Source: Rhodobacter sp. TJ_12 (GTDB taxonomy: Bacteria; Pseudomonadota; Alphaproteobacteria; Rhodobacterales; Rhodobacteraceae). Taken from it: DNA of 51,090 bases. The position numbers and the translations under genes were made by a program. Every line of letters starts with the position of its first letter. The first letter of the stretch is position 1. The notes beneath the pieces are model-generated. The model saw only the letters and a program-made list of their open reading frames with translations. It was not told where the DNA came from and searched no databases. Below are positions 43,587 to 51,090 of the stretch, in pieces. The stretch spans positions 1-51,090 of the forward strand of contig NZ_NRRD01000024.1 in the NCBI RefSeq assembly GCF_020023995.1. The letters run 5' to 3'.

Positions 43587-44150
43587 GCAGCGAACTCGGC
43601 ATTGCGCGCGAGGGCGTTTCTCACGCTGGGGATGTGTCCTCGCGCCGCCAAAACGCCGATCGCACAAGGCGATGCGGAGCGGGGATATGCGGGAAAGGTC
43701 GCTCTTCCTGTCGGGACGCCTCGACGGCTCCCCGGCAGGAGCATGCCCCTGCGGGACTTGCTGCCTGCGCGCACCATGTCAGAGCAGCGCTCCGGGTTCA
43801 AGATTATTTTTTATAAAAAGAATCGGGTATTTTGATGCCGCAGATCCAAGCGGTGGTCCGGCCGTGATCACCGCCTTGGGCACGGAGGACGTCAGACGCA
43901 AAGCGTTCAGGATAGAGTGAGGATTTGATGCGATATGTTTTGACATAATATACATTAGCCGACCTATTTGTGTAGGCGCAAAGTAGAAATACCTCATGCG
44001 AACAAAGTTAAAGTGTCAGCCACCCTCGCAAGCTTCACAGATCACTAGCTTCCGGCGTTGGCGGAGCATCAAGCGGCTGTGTCGCGCCGCGAAAGTGTTC
44101 CCGTTGCCGCGCATCCGAAAGCAGCGAAAGCGACCACAAAGAGCAAATCT
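43587..44150. other. entC leader and intergenic stretch without a recognised gene
   Basis: On the minus strand a 72-codon open frame (43801-43583) ends in an ATGA overlap with entC; its product matches nothing I know and may be chance or a coupling leader. AT-rich DNA at 43800-43840 is a likely promoter area for entC. TTGACATAATATAC at 43941-43954 on the plus strand looks promoter-like but has no gene after it. AAATACCTCA at 43989-43998 is a partial match to the shared iron-promoter motif. Nothing else supported is visible. Confidence 0.4.
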
Positions 44151-45269
44151 TCAACCCGCAAGAACTTTGCGAAACCTGTCCAGAACGATCACGACCGCCA
44201 CCGCTGCCATCCCGGCCATCATCGCCATTTCGGGCCAGACAAGGCTGAAACCGACGCCGCGGTACAACACCGCCTGCGCAAAGATCACGAAATGCGTTGC
44301 CGGTGAGATTGTGCGCAAGAGCCCTTGCAGCCAGTCAGGCATCGATTCAAGCGGGGTCATGCCCCCCGAAAGCAAGATCATCAGCACGATCACCGGAATG
44401 ACCAAAAGCCCGAATTGCCCCATCGTCCGGGTGAAAGACGCCAAGAGCAGCCCAAGGCTCGCCACCGCCACCACATAGATCGCCGCGCCAAAGGCATAAA
44501 GCCAAAGCGCCCCCGCAATGGGCACCCCCATCGCCCCTTGGACCACAAAGACAAGGCTGAGAAGCGAGGCCGTCAGGATCACCGCCCCTGAGGCCATGAT
44601 TTTCGAGACAACAATCTCGTGTGGGCGCACCGGCATTACCAGCACATGCTCAATCGTGCCATGTTCCCGCTCGCGGATCATCGAGGCCCCCGAGAGGATC
44701 AGCATCAAGATGGTGACATTGTTCATCAACTGCATCACCGCACTGAACCAGCTTGAGGTCAGGTTCGGGTTGAAAAAGTTGCGCATCACCACGGTGACAA
44801 GATCGCTGCTTTCCGCCCCGGGAGACAGCAGCTCGCTCAGTTCTTGGCTAAGAGTCTGGCGCAGAAAACTGGCCCCATTTCCGGCCTGTGCCACCGCCGT
44901 TGCATCGACCAAGATCTGTAGTGTGACATCGCGCCCGGCTTGCAGGTCGCGTTCAAAATCGGGCGGGATGGTCAACACCAAGATCGCCTCGCCCGCCCGT
45001 TGGGCGGCCTGCGCTTGCGGTGCGGAGAGGAACACCGGGGGCGCGAAAAGCGGCGGTTGGATCGCGTCGATCAGGCTGGCGGAAAGCTGGCTTCGGTCTT
45101 CATCCACCACGGCGGTGGCCAGATGATCGACCTCGGTGCTGCCGGCATCCGACACCAGCCAAACCGCCAGCGTAAAGATATAGGCGATCAGCACCAGCAT
45201 CACCCGGTCGCCCCGGATCGCGCGCAGCTCCTTCCCGGTCAGCCATAGAATGTTGCGAAGGCTGCGCAT
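44151..45269 (-). CDS. ABC-2 type permease (YhhJ-like)
   Basis: The 372-residue membrane protein has one N-terminal helix, a large periplasmic loop (about 45-180) and five C-terminal helices, the ABC-2 membrane layout. Family-like stretches are MIREREHGTIEHVLVMPVRP and LLSGGMTPLESMPDWLQ. Its ATG at 45269 directly follows the stop of the RbbA-like gene. With the two upstream genes it makes the YhiI-RbbA-YhhJ type export set. Substrate unknown. Confidence 0.88.
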   Translation of the reverse strand: MRSLRNILWLTGKELRAIRGDRVMLVLIAYIFTLAVWLVSDAGSTEVDHLATAVVDEDRSQLSASLIDAIQPPLFAPPVFLSAPQAQAAQRAGEAILVLTIPPDFERDLQAGRDVTLQILVDATAVAQAGNGASFLRQTLSQELSELLSPGAESSDLVTVVMRNFFNPNLTSSWFSAVMQLMNNVTILMLILSGASMIREREHGTIEHVLVMPVRPHEIVVSKIMASGAVILTASLLSLVFVVQGAMGVPIAGALWLYAFGAAIYVVAVASLGLLLASFTRTMGQFGLLVIPVIVLMILLSGGMTPLESMPDWLQGLLRTISPATHFVIFAQAVLYRGVGFSLVWPEMAMMAGMAAVAVVIVLDRFRKVLAG

Positions 45270-47978
45270 TCATCGCTCCTGCTTGGAAAGGGAAAGGATC
45301 GCAAACACCAGATAGGTCGCGGCGAACAAGCCCAGAACAGCGGTGGCGAATAGCGCCTCGGTCCAGCCAAAGCCCTTGAGAAATGTGCCGACGGAAACCG
45401 GCTGAAACCACGCCCCGGGAAAGGCCAGCCCGAACAGACGTCCGCCATCCCCCAGTGAGGAAACGGGGACAATCAGCCCCGAAAAGTTCACCGTGGGAAT
45501 GATCGAGATCACCGCCGTGGCAAAAACGGCGGCCACCTGCGTGCGGGTAAAGGCCGAAATCAATTGGCCAAAACCCGTTGTTGCCGTGACATAGGCTAAA
45601 GCGGCAAGACCCAGCGCCACTAGGTTCCCCGACAGCGGTACGGAAAAGACGGTGAGCCCCAAAATCACCAACACCCAAAAACTGATCCAGGCCAGCGCCA
45701 GGTAGGGCAGTTGCTTGCCTACCAAAAACTCGATCCGGCTCACCGGCGTGGCGTGGAAATTGGCAATCGTGCCAGTTTCTTTCTCGCGCACAACGCTGAC
45801 CGCCGCCATCACCGCAGGCACCAGCATCAAGATCAGCATCAAGACCGAGGGCACCATCGCATTGGCGCTTTCGAAGGTCTGGTTGAAAAGGTAACGGGTT
45901 TCAAAGCCGATCTGACTGGTGGTGCCCAGCCCTTCTTCCACGGCGGCCTTTTGCGCAAAATCTTGCAACACGCCAAGCGCATAGCCCTGCGCGGTTTGCG
46001 CGCGAAATGGCATCGCCCCATCAAATGTCAGTCCGATCTCGGGCACATCGCCCCGGTGCAGATCGCGCTCGAACCCCTCGGGGATGTCAAGCGCCAGTGC
46101 CACCGCGCCCAAGCCCATTCGGTCTGGCAAATCCGCGGGGCTGGCAAAGGGGGGCGCAAGCGCAAATTGTGGGATTGCGGTGAACCCCTCGGTCAGGCGG
46201 TGGCTCGCGGCGCTTTGGTCTTGATCCAGCACCGCCAAGGACAGACGGTCTACGTCAAAAGAGATCCCAAAGCCCATCGCTAGCATCAAGATCACCGGGC
46301 CAAGCAGTGCGAAGAACAGTCGGATCGGGTCGCGAGCGAGTTCCAAGGTTTCGCGCCAAGAATGGGCATAAAGCCGGGTCCCTGCGGCAAAGCGCTTGCG
46401 CGGCGTCGGCTCTGCGGACGCAGGCAGCGCATCTTCGGGCGCTGGGGCGGGGTTTTCGGCCTCGGCCTCAAGGGCAGTGATGAAGGCAGCCTCAAGGCTT
46501 TCGGCCCCGCGCCGCGCCACAATGTCTTCGGGTGTGCCAATGTCCAGCACCCGTCCCGCATGCATCAGCGAGATCCGGTCGCAGCGCGCGGCCTCGTTCA
46601 TGAAATGGGTCGAGATGAAGATCGTCACACCCTTTTCGCGCGACAGCCGCATCAGCGTGGCCCAGAATGCATCGCGTGCCACAGGGTCCACGCCCGAGGT
46701 CGGTTCATCCAAGATCAGGATCGGCGGCTCATGGATCATCGCCACCGCCAGTTGCAGCCGCTGGCGCAACCCCAGCGGCAGGCTTTCGGGCATTTTATCC
46801 GCAACCTCGGCCAGATCGAATTCGGCCATCACTTCCGCCACACGGGCCAGCCGCCGTTCGGGGGCGACGCCGTAAAGCCTTGCGTGCAAAACCAGATTTT
46901 GCCGCACTGTTAGCTCGCCATATAACGAAAACGCTTGCGACATATAGCCAATGCCCAGCCGCGCGGCCATATCGGACCGGCCCAAGGTGCGCCCGAACAA
47001 TTTGGTGGTGCCTTCGCTCGGGTCCAAAAGCCCGGTCAGCATTTTCATCGTTGTGGTTTTGCCGCAGCCATTCGAGCCGAGAAAGCCGAAAATCTCGCCC
47101 TCCGGGATCGAAAAGCTGACATGATCGACGGCGGTAAAATCGCCGAAGCGCTTCACCAAACCTTCGGCCTCAATGGCGATCCGGCCGCCGGATTGCGGCC
47201 TTGGCAGGCTCGGCACCGCCACATGACGGGCGCGAACCTCTTCTGGCAAAAGCGCGACGAACGCCCCCTCAAGACTATGGGCCCCGGTGCGGGCGCGCAG
47301 TTCTGCGGGGCTGCCAGTGGCGATGACCCGGCCCGCGTCGAGCGCGGCGATCCAGTCGAAGCGGTCGGCCTCTTCCATATAGGCGGTGGCGGTTAGCACA
47401 CTCATGCCCGGCCGGGCCTCCCGGACCCGGTCGATGAGTTCCCAAAACTGGCGCCGCGACAGCGGATCGACCCCGGTCGTTGGCTCATCAAGGATCAACA
47501 AATCCGGATCATGGATCAGCGCCGCACAGAGCCCAAGCTTTTGCTTCATCCCACCCGAAAGCTTGCCCGCCGGGCGGTCGGGAAAGGGCGCGAGCCCCGT
47601 TGCCTCCAACAGCATCGCGATGCGCGCCTCGCGCTCTGCGGTGCCTTGTCCGAACAGGCGGCCAAAAAACTGAAGGTTCTCCGTCACTGTCAGTGTGGGG
47701 TAAAGGTTCCGCCCCAAACCCTGCGGCATATAGGCGATACGGGGGGCGACCGCAGCGCGATGCGCGCGTTGCCCCATCGACCCGCCAAGGCTTTCGATCT
47801 GGCCTGTTTGTCCGCGGCGCACCCCGGCGACCAAGGCCAAAAGCGAGGATTTCCCGACCCCATCGGGGCCGATCAACCCCGCCATTCCGCCCGCGGGAAT
47901 GTCGAGCGTCACCGCATCAAGTGCCGTGACGCCCCCATAACGATGGGACACATCGATCAGGCGGGTCACAGGTTCCAT
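45270..47978 (-). CDS. Fused ABC ATPase-ATPase-ABC-2 permease (RbbA/YhiH-like)
   Basis: The ATG at 47978 (MEPVTRLIDVSHRYGGVTAL, 902 residues) follows the HlyD stop by four bases. ATPase 1 has GPDGVGKSS, LSGGMKQKLGL and LLILDEPTTGVDPLSRRQ. ATPase 2 has GSNGCGKTT, LPLGLRQRLQLAV and ILILDEPTSGVDPVARDA. A linker then leads into six membrane segments with VREKETGTIANFHATPVSR. The organisation is that of RbbA. E. coli RbbA was linked to ribosomes, but with HlyD and YhhJ partners an envelope exporter is more likely. Confidence 0.92.
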   Translation of the reverse strand: MEPVTRLIDVSHRYGGVTALDAVTLDIPAGGMAGLIGPDGVGKSSLLALVAGVRRGQTGQIESLGGSMGQRAHRAAVAPRIAYMPQGLGRNLYPTLTVTENLQFFGRLFGQGTAEREARIAMLLEATGLAPFPDRPAGKLSGGMKQKLGLCAALIHDPDLLILDEPTTGVDPLSRRQFWELIDRVREARPGMSVLTATAYMEEADRFDWIAALDAGRVIATGSPAELRARTGAHSLEGAFVALLPEEVRARHVAVPSLPRPQSGGRIAIEAEGLVKRFGDFTAVDHVSFSIPEGEIFGFLGSNGCGKTTTMKMLTGLLDPSEGTTKLFGRTLGRSDMAARLGIGYMSQAFSLYGELTVRQNLVLHARLYGVAPERRLARVAEVMAEFDLAEVADKMPESLPLGLRQRLQLAVAMIHEPPILILDEPTSGVDPVARDAFWATLMRLSREKGVTIFISTHFMNEAARCDRISLMHAGRVLDIGTPEDIVARRGAESLEAAFITALEAEAENPAPAPEDALPASAEPTPRKRFAAGTRLYAHSWRETLELARDPIRLFFALLGPVILMLAMGFGISFDVDRLSLAVLDQDQSAASHRLTEGFTAIPQFALAPPFASPADLPDRMGLGAVALALDIPEGFERDLHRGDVPEIGLTFDGAMPFRAQTAQGYALGVLQDFAQKAAVEEGLGTTSQIGFETRYLFNQTFESANAMVPSVLMLILMLVPAVMAAVSVVREKETGTIANFHATPVSRIEFLVGKQLPYLALAWISFWVLVILGLTVFSVPLSGNLVALGLAALAYVTATTGFGQLISAFTRTQVAAVFATAVISIIPTVNFSGLIVPVSSLGDGGRLFGLAFPGAWFQPVSVGTFLKGFGWTEALFATAVLGLFAATYLVFAILSLSKQER

Positions 47979-47982
47979 GCGG

Positions 47983-48987
47983 CTACTCGGGCACATTGAC
48001 CGCCAAATCGGCGGGCCAAGGCGTGTCGGGCGTTGCGCGCACAAACCCAATGCCGCGCACCCCGACCTTGACCCGATCGGCAAAGCGCATCAGCAGATCG
48101 CGCGGGACCGCCAGCTTGACCCGAAACACCAGATCGGCACGTTCGGCGCTTGTCTCAACCGATTTCGGGGTGAACTGCGCTTGCGGCGCGACAAAGCTAA
48201 CCCGCGCGGGCACCACATATTGCGGAACCGGGTCTAAAACCAGCCGTGCCTCATCGTTCACGGCCAATGTACCCACGACCGAGGCCGGCAGATACACGAC
48301 CATATAGACATTGGTCAGATCGAGCAGCGTCACCACCGGCGTGCCCGCCGCGATCACTTCGCCCGGTTCGTGCAGCCGATAGAGCACCCGTCCGCCGATC
48401 GGGGCCCGGATTGTCAAATCCTCCAGTGCGATCTTAGCCTGTTCCCGGCTCGCCTCGGCGGCGGCAATCAAGGCGGTGGCATTTTCCACCTGCGCCTGCG
48501 CCGTGGCCAAGGCGGCTTTGGCGGCTGTGGCCGCGTTCACCGCATCATCTAGCGCCGCCTGAGCCGCATGGCCCTCTGCATGCAAGGTGGTCACCCGGTC
48601 GCGGTTCGTGTTGGCGACATCAAGCGCACTTTGCGCCTGCATCACAGCCGCATCGGCCTGGGCTTTGGCCGCTTTGGCCTGCAAGACCGACGCCTCGGCC
48701 GCCAAAACCTGTGCCTGCGCCTCTCGGTCATCCAGCCGGGCAAGCACCGCGCCCGCCGCGACCATCTCGCCTTCTGACGCACTCACCTCGGTCAAACGGC
48801 CAGCATATTTTCCGGCCACATCGACGCTTTGCGCCTCGATCCGGCCATTTGAGGCTGTCACCCCCGTCTGATCCTTTGCCCCTTCGAGCCGCGCCAAAAG
48901 CCCGGCAAACGGCGATTGTGCCTGCACCGGGGCTGCAACAGCCATCAAGATGGCAAGGGAAAAGATGGCGACGGCTTTTAAGGACAT
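47983..48987 (-). CDS. HlyD-family periplasmic adaptor (YhiI-like)
   Basis: This 334-residue membrane-fusion protein has a signal or anchor segment (MSLKAVAIFSLAILMAVAAP), a biotinyl-lipoyl-like half (GRLTEVSASEGEMVAAGAVL), a long Ala-rich coiled-coil hairpin at about 95-190, the second lipoyl half (IRAPIGGRVLYRLHEPGEVI) and a beta-barrel end. GGAGG lies six bases before ATG 48987. It heads the exporter operon. No outer-membrane TolC gene is in the window, so a chromosomal one would be needed. Confidence 0.92.
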   Translation of the reverse strand: MSLKAVAIFSLAILMAVAAPVQAQSPFAGLLARLEGAKDQTGVTASNGRIEAQSVDVAGKYAGRLTEVSASEGEMVAAGAVLARLDDREAQAQVLAAEASVLQAKAAKAQADAAVMQAQSALDVANTNRDRVTTLHAEGHAAQAALDDAVNAATAAKAALATAQAQVENATALIAAAEASREQAKIALEDLTIRAPIGGRVLYRLHEPGEVIAAGTPVVTLLDLTNVYMVVYLPASVVGTLAVNDEARLVLDPVPQYVVPARVSFVAPQAQFTPKSVETSAERADLVFRVKLAVPRDLLMRFADRVKVGVRGIGFVRATPDTPWPADLAVNVPE

Positions 48988-49136
48988 GGAAGGCCTCCGG
49001 TGGGCTTCTAAAATCTGAACAGAAGCGTTCACCCATTTCCGCCCTGGGTCAACCCGCCAGCCCATCCCAACCGCGTGAACCTTTGAAGATCACCGCGAAT
49101 TTTGCGTTTGATCTGCCCCATGTTGCATACCCCATG

Positions 49137-49349
49137 TGCATAGATGCGTATCTTAAGGAGCGGGAGCGACGCTGCGCCAAGATCGAAGTCTATGCGCAGG
49201 ATCCAAGCGCGCAGGCCATTAACGTGAAGCCCTTGAAAGGCCGGGAGGGTCTTCGGCTGAGAGTGGGGGATTGGCGGGTAATAATGGATGATCGGGGTAA
49301 TGTGCTGGCCATTCTCGATATCGGGCCGCGCGGCGGCGTCTACGACTGA
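49137..49349 (+). CDS. RelE-family toxin, shortened N-terminus
   Basis: The part ERERRCAKIEVYAQDPSAQA, then NVKPLKGREGLRLRVGDWRV and the end ILDIGPRGGVYD, are the core of RelE/ParE-type mRNA endonuclease toxins. From ATG 49137 it has only 70 residues, about 20 fewer than usual. The missing piece is the first strand and helix. The frame stays open upstream but does not restore it. It may be inactive, or start at a non-ATG codon. It lies 11 bases ahead of its antitoxin. It is divergent from the exporter operon. Confidence 0.75.
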   Translation, partial: CIDAYLKERERRCAKIEVYAQDPSAQAINVKPLKGREGLRLRVGDWRVIMDDRGNVLAILDIGPRGGVYD

Positions 49350-49360
49350 AAGGATTTGAG

Positions 49361-49705
49361 ATGAACGAGATGGTGACGATCCCGCGCGAAGAATATGACC
49401 GCCTGCGGGCTGCCGCGGAAGATCTGGCCGACCTGCAAAGCTATGACCGCGCCAAGGCGCGACTGGCAGCGGGAGAGGACGAGTTGATCCCGGCGGACTA
49501 TGCGAACCGCCTATTGAATGGCGAAAGTGCCTTGCGCGTCTACCGCGATCTGCGCGGGCTGACCCAAGCTGCGCTGGCCGAAAAATCGGGCGTGAAGCGG
49601 GTCACCGTGGCCGAGATCGAGACCCGCCGAAAGCAGGGCTCGATCGCAACATTGCGCGCCCTGGCCAATGCGCTTGGCGTGAGTCTGGATGATCTGACGG
49701 AGTAA
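49361..49705 (+). CDS. XRE-family antitoxin
   Basis: The 114-residue protein has an N-terminal toxin-binding part (MNEMVTIPREEYDRLRAAAE) and a C-terminal helix-turn-helix (YRDLRGLTQAALAEKSGVKR, VTVAEIETRRKQGSIATLRA) at about 62-110. This is the usual design of antitoxins paired with RelE/HigB toxins, which also repress the operon. It should add to plasmid stability if the toxin is functional. Confidence 0.88.
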   Translation: MNEMVTIPREEYDRLRAAAEDLADLQSYDRAKARLAAGEDELIPADYANRLLNGESALRVYRDLRGLTQAALAEKSGVKRVTVAEIETRRKQGSIATLRALANALGVSLDDLTE

Positions 49706-49734
49706 CGCGGCCAAAAGCGGCCGTCCATGGCACA

Positions 49735-49872
49735 ATGCAGCAAAATCCCGGGCCGAATGTCGCTGATGCGGACAAAGCGGCCGCTTGCTGCGGCGAGTCG
49801 AACGTCGGCAATGCACAGGTCTATGCGCTGGACAGCCCGAACATGTCGGTCAGTTATTTCTGGCGCTATTGA
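49735..49872 (+). CDS. 45-codon reading frame, unrecognised
   Basis: ATG 49735 opens a 45-residue frame starting MQQNPGPNVADADKAAA and ending in the aromatic stretch SVSYFWRY. It is 30 bases after the antitoxin. No ribosome site is seen. The end has protein-like composition and may be the 3' relic of a larger gene. Confidence 0.25.
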   Translation: MQQNPGPNVADADKAAACCGESNVGNAQVYALDSPNMSVSYFWRY

Positions 49873-49896
49873 CGCCAAACAAAATCCCCTAAGAAG

Positions 49897-50221
49897 TTGA
49901 TTTGCGGGGAGTGGGTGCGGGAAGGGTTCGAGCCCCCCCACCCGATTGAGCCGTTGGGCAGGAAAACCCGACAGAAAGAAATTACTGATCCCTACAGCAA
50001 CGTCAACTGCGGCGGCGGTGGGGGGGGGCGCAATATCTCAAGCCCTTTCTGCAGGCCGAGCCCGCGCAGTATCGCGAGGTGGTGGGTAGTCAGTTGGCGG
50101 GAATTGGCGCACAGCTCTTGATGCAAACGCGAATGGCTCGCCATATGATGACATTGGGATTGCCGCAGGTGCAGTAGGACTTGGCGCTGGCCTAGCCGAT
50201 TATACCGGACGCGGCAGATAA
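49897..50221 (+). pseudogene. Decayed coding remnants around a nine-G tract
   Basis: Several frames show protein-like pieces that do not join. One reads into GAQYLKPFLQAEPAQYREVV and stops at 50178. Another runs 50090-50221 (SVGGNWRTALDANANGSPYD, then a glycine-rich membrane-like end LADYTGRGR). A G-run at 50020-50028 separates frames. It looks like the broken 3' end of a secreted or toxin-type gene ahead of the small membrane protein at 50293. I cannot name the family. Confidence 0.35.
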
Positions 50222-50292
50222 GCGAAGAATCCAAACTGGCAATTACGATCGCGTGCGAAGGCACGCGATCACATAGCACGAGGACCCAATTG

Positions 50293-50532
50293 ATGCTGAA
50301 GTATTCAACGTCTATTATCTTTGCGTTGATATCAGTGGCTCATTTTATTTTGCCTATGAATTTAATCGCGTTCAGTTCACTTATTTTTGTCTTTTCGATT
50401 ACAAATGCACTTCGCGCGAGTCCATCATCTCAGGTCGGCACATCGGCTTCCTCAGTTAAATATGAAAAGGTTCTTCGCTGGCTGATTTTTGTAATTTTAA
50501 GCTATCGACTGGCCATTTTGGTCCTAGGATAA
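50293..50532 (+). CDS. Small AT-rich two-helix membrane protein
   Basis: From ATG 50293 (GAGGA eight bases upstream) the 79-residue product has hydrophobic segments at about 5-32 (STSIIFALISVAHFILPMNL) and 60-78 (WLIFVILSYRLAILVLG). Base composition is far more AT-rich than its neighbours, indicating recent transfer. A low-GC small membrane gene after a broken larger gene is the typical position of an immunity protein in a toxin cassette, but this is only inference. I recognise no family. Confidence 0.5.
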   Translation: MLKYSTSIIFALISVAHFILPMNLIAFSSLIFVFSITNALRASPSSQVGTSASSVKYEKVLRWLIFVILSYRLAILVLG

Positions 50533-50639
50533 TTCTGAACGAAGAATACAGGATCTTAATTTTTTGCTGGGAGACGCAGCATTTGCAGCGCGAAAGATAG
50601 AATAGGATCAAATGGGCCTATGGTCTTTTAGGCTTAGGA

Positions 50640-50757
50640 CCCATTGATTTCGAAGTTTTGACATGATTCAGGCTCCACAAGGAGACCTGATCAATGAGCA
50701 ATCTTTATTGGCTGAGCCTGAGCGATCTGAGCCTGCATTTCGGCTGCCCCCCCCCGC
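50640..50757 (+). mobile_element. 5' fragment of an IS5-family (IS427-like) insertion sequence
   Basis: TGATTCAGGCTC and AAGGAGACC precede an ATG at 50694 that begins MSNLYWLS, like the start of Rhodobacterales IS5-family transposases. Similarity stops after about eight codons, and the tonB stop codon follows at 50758. Only the left end remains. The stretch 50533-50639 is AT-rich and shows no gene. Confidence 0.5.
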
Positions 50758-51090
50758 TTAGCGCGCGAATTCGACCGCCAGCGAAAAGGCATAGCTGGGC
50801 TGGGTCAGCCCCTCAGGGGCGGGCGCAAACCGGCCCGCCCTGCGCACCGCCGCCAGCGCCGCGGCATCGAGCGCGGCATGGCCCGATGAGCGGTTGACCG
50901 AGGCCGAGACCAGCGCGCCGTCGCGCCCGACCCGCAGCGCCAGCCCCACCGATCCCGAGGCCCGGCCGGCGGCGGAAGGATAGCTTTTGCGCCGCTCGAT
51001 GCGCGCGCGGATCGTGGCACCCCATTTAGCGGTCAGGCTCTTGACACGCCCCGCCGAGGGCGCAGCTATAGCCGCCCGCCCGCCCGTGCC
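50758..51090 (-). CDS. tonB: TonB, C-terminal part (gene runs off the last base)
   Basis: The frame is open at base 51090 and reads GTGGRAAIAAPSAGR, then the TonB C-terminal domain: KWGATIRARIERRKSYPSAA with the conserved YP, GLALRVGRDGALVSASVNRS, SSGHAALDAAALAAVRRAGR, FAPAPEGLTQPSYAF and a stop at 50758. It lacks the membrane helix and Pro-rich spacer, which are at 484-1. Together the two parts give about 271 residues, a normal TonB. The 3' end abuts an IS fragment. Confidence 0.85.
   Translation of the reverse strand, partial: GTGGRAAIAAPSAGRVKSLTAKWGATIRARIERRKSYPSAAGRASGSVGLALRVGRDGALVSASVNRSSGHAALDAAALAAVRRAGRFAPAPEGLTQPSYAFSLAVEFAR

Noticed and set aside
45839-46024. Possible extra small gene within the rbbA-like coding region
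   Set aside because: It lies fully inside a coding sequence with intact domains and has no start signal.
49905-49960. GGGTTCGAGCCCC resembling the T-arm of a tRNA
   Set aside because: No matching acceptor, D-arm or anticodon arm can be folded upstream; taken as chance.

Overview
This 51,090-base window looks like a complete, GC-rich circular plasmid (or almost all of one) from an alphaproteobacterium of the Rhodobacterales. Three observations support this. The first and last bases fall inside the same tonB gene: its 5' part is at 484-1 and its 3' part at 51090-50758, both on the minus strand. A self-contained replication and partition module lies at 16.6-20.2 kb. It has a ParB-like protein, a ParA-like ATPase, parS-like palindromes inside their coding sequence, an iteron-like repeat cluster, and a small initiator whose C-terminal part resembles DnaA domain I. 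That initiator type is known from Rhodobacterales plasmids. There are no tRNA, rRNA or obvious chromosomal housekeeping operons. The two tonB halves do not join in frame (offset of 2 missing or 1 extra base), so the closure point may contain a sequence error.

The plasmid is mainly an iron-acquisition element. A catecholate siderophore pathway fills 30.2-43.6 kb. EntC, EntB and EntA make 2,3-dihydroxybenzoate. EntE loads it on a free-standing aryl carrier protein, and an EntD-type enzyme activates the carriers. Two NRPS proteins, Cy-Cy-A-(dead PCP)-C and X-PCP-C, build a DHB-oxazoline or DHB-thiazoline linked to an amine. The layout is a rearranged vibriobactin/anguibactin-type assembly line. 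Uptake is provided by a TonB-dependent receptor (28.1-30.2 kb), a FepBDGC-type ABC importer (24.0-27.8 kb), an ExbB-ExbD-TonB energiser spanning the window ends, and a YbtPQ-like pair of half-transporters (20.4-24.0 kb). The fepB and NRPS start regions share a promoter-like block, suggesting common iron control.

The other regions are: 2.7-4.6 kb, a two-gene SufC/SufB-like Fe-S scaffold; 4.8 kb, a cobalamin riboswitch without an obvious target; 5.3-7.9 kb, an EAL-domain protein, a GFA-family protein and a GSU2403-type nucleotidyltransferase behind duplicated inverted repeats; 8.1-13.2 kb, a second cobalamin riboswitch followed by a 28-codon reading frame and a Nik/Opp-type ABC importer, probably for cobalt or another B12-related ligand; 13.3-15.3 kb, thiC behind a TPP riboswitch; 15.5-16.4 kb, a TetR regulator and a DUF1992 protein; 44.2-49.0 kb, a HlyD/RbbA/YhhJ-type ABC-2 exporter operon; 49.1-49.7 kb, a RelE/XRE toxin-antitoxin pair with a short toxin; 49.7-50.75 kb, decayed DNA with an AT-rich small membrane-protein gene and an IS5-type transposase start; 1.8-2.5 kb, another decayed stretch with an AraC remnant and a truncated DNA-binding protein. 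No CRISPR array or intact insertion sequence was seen.
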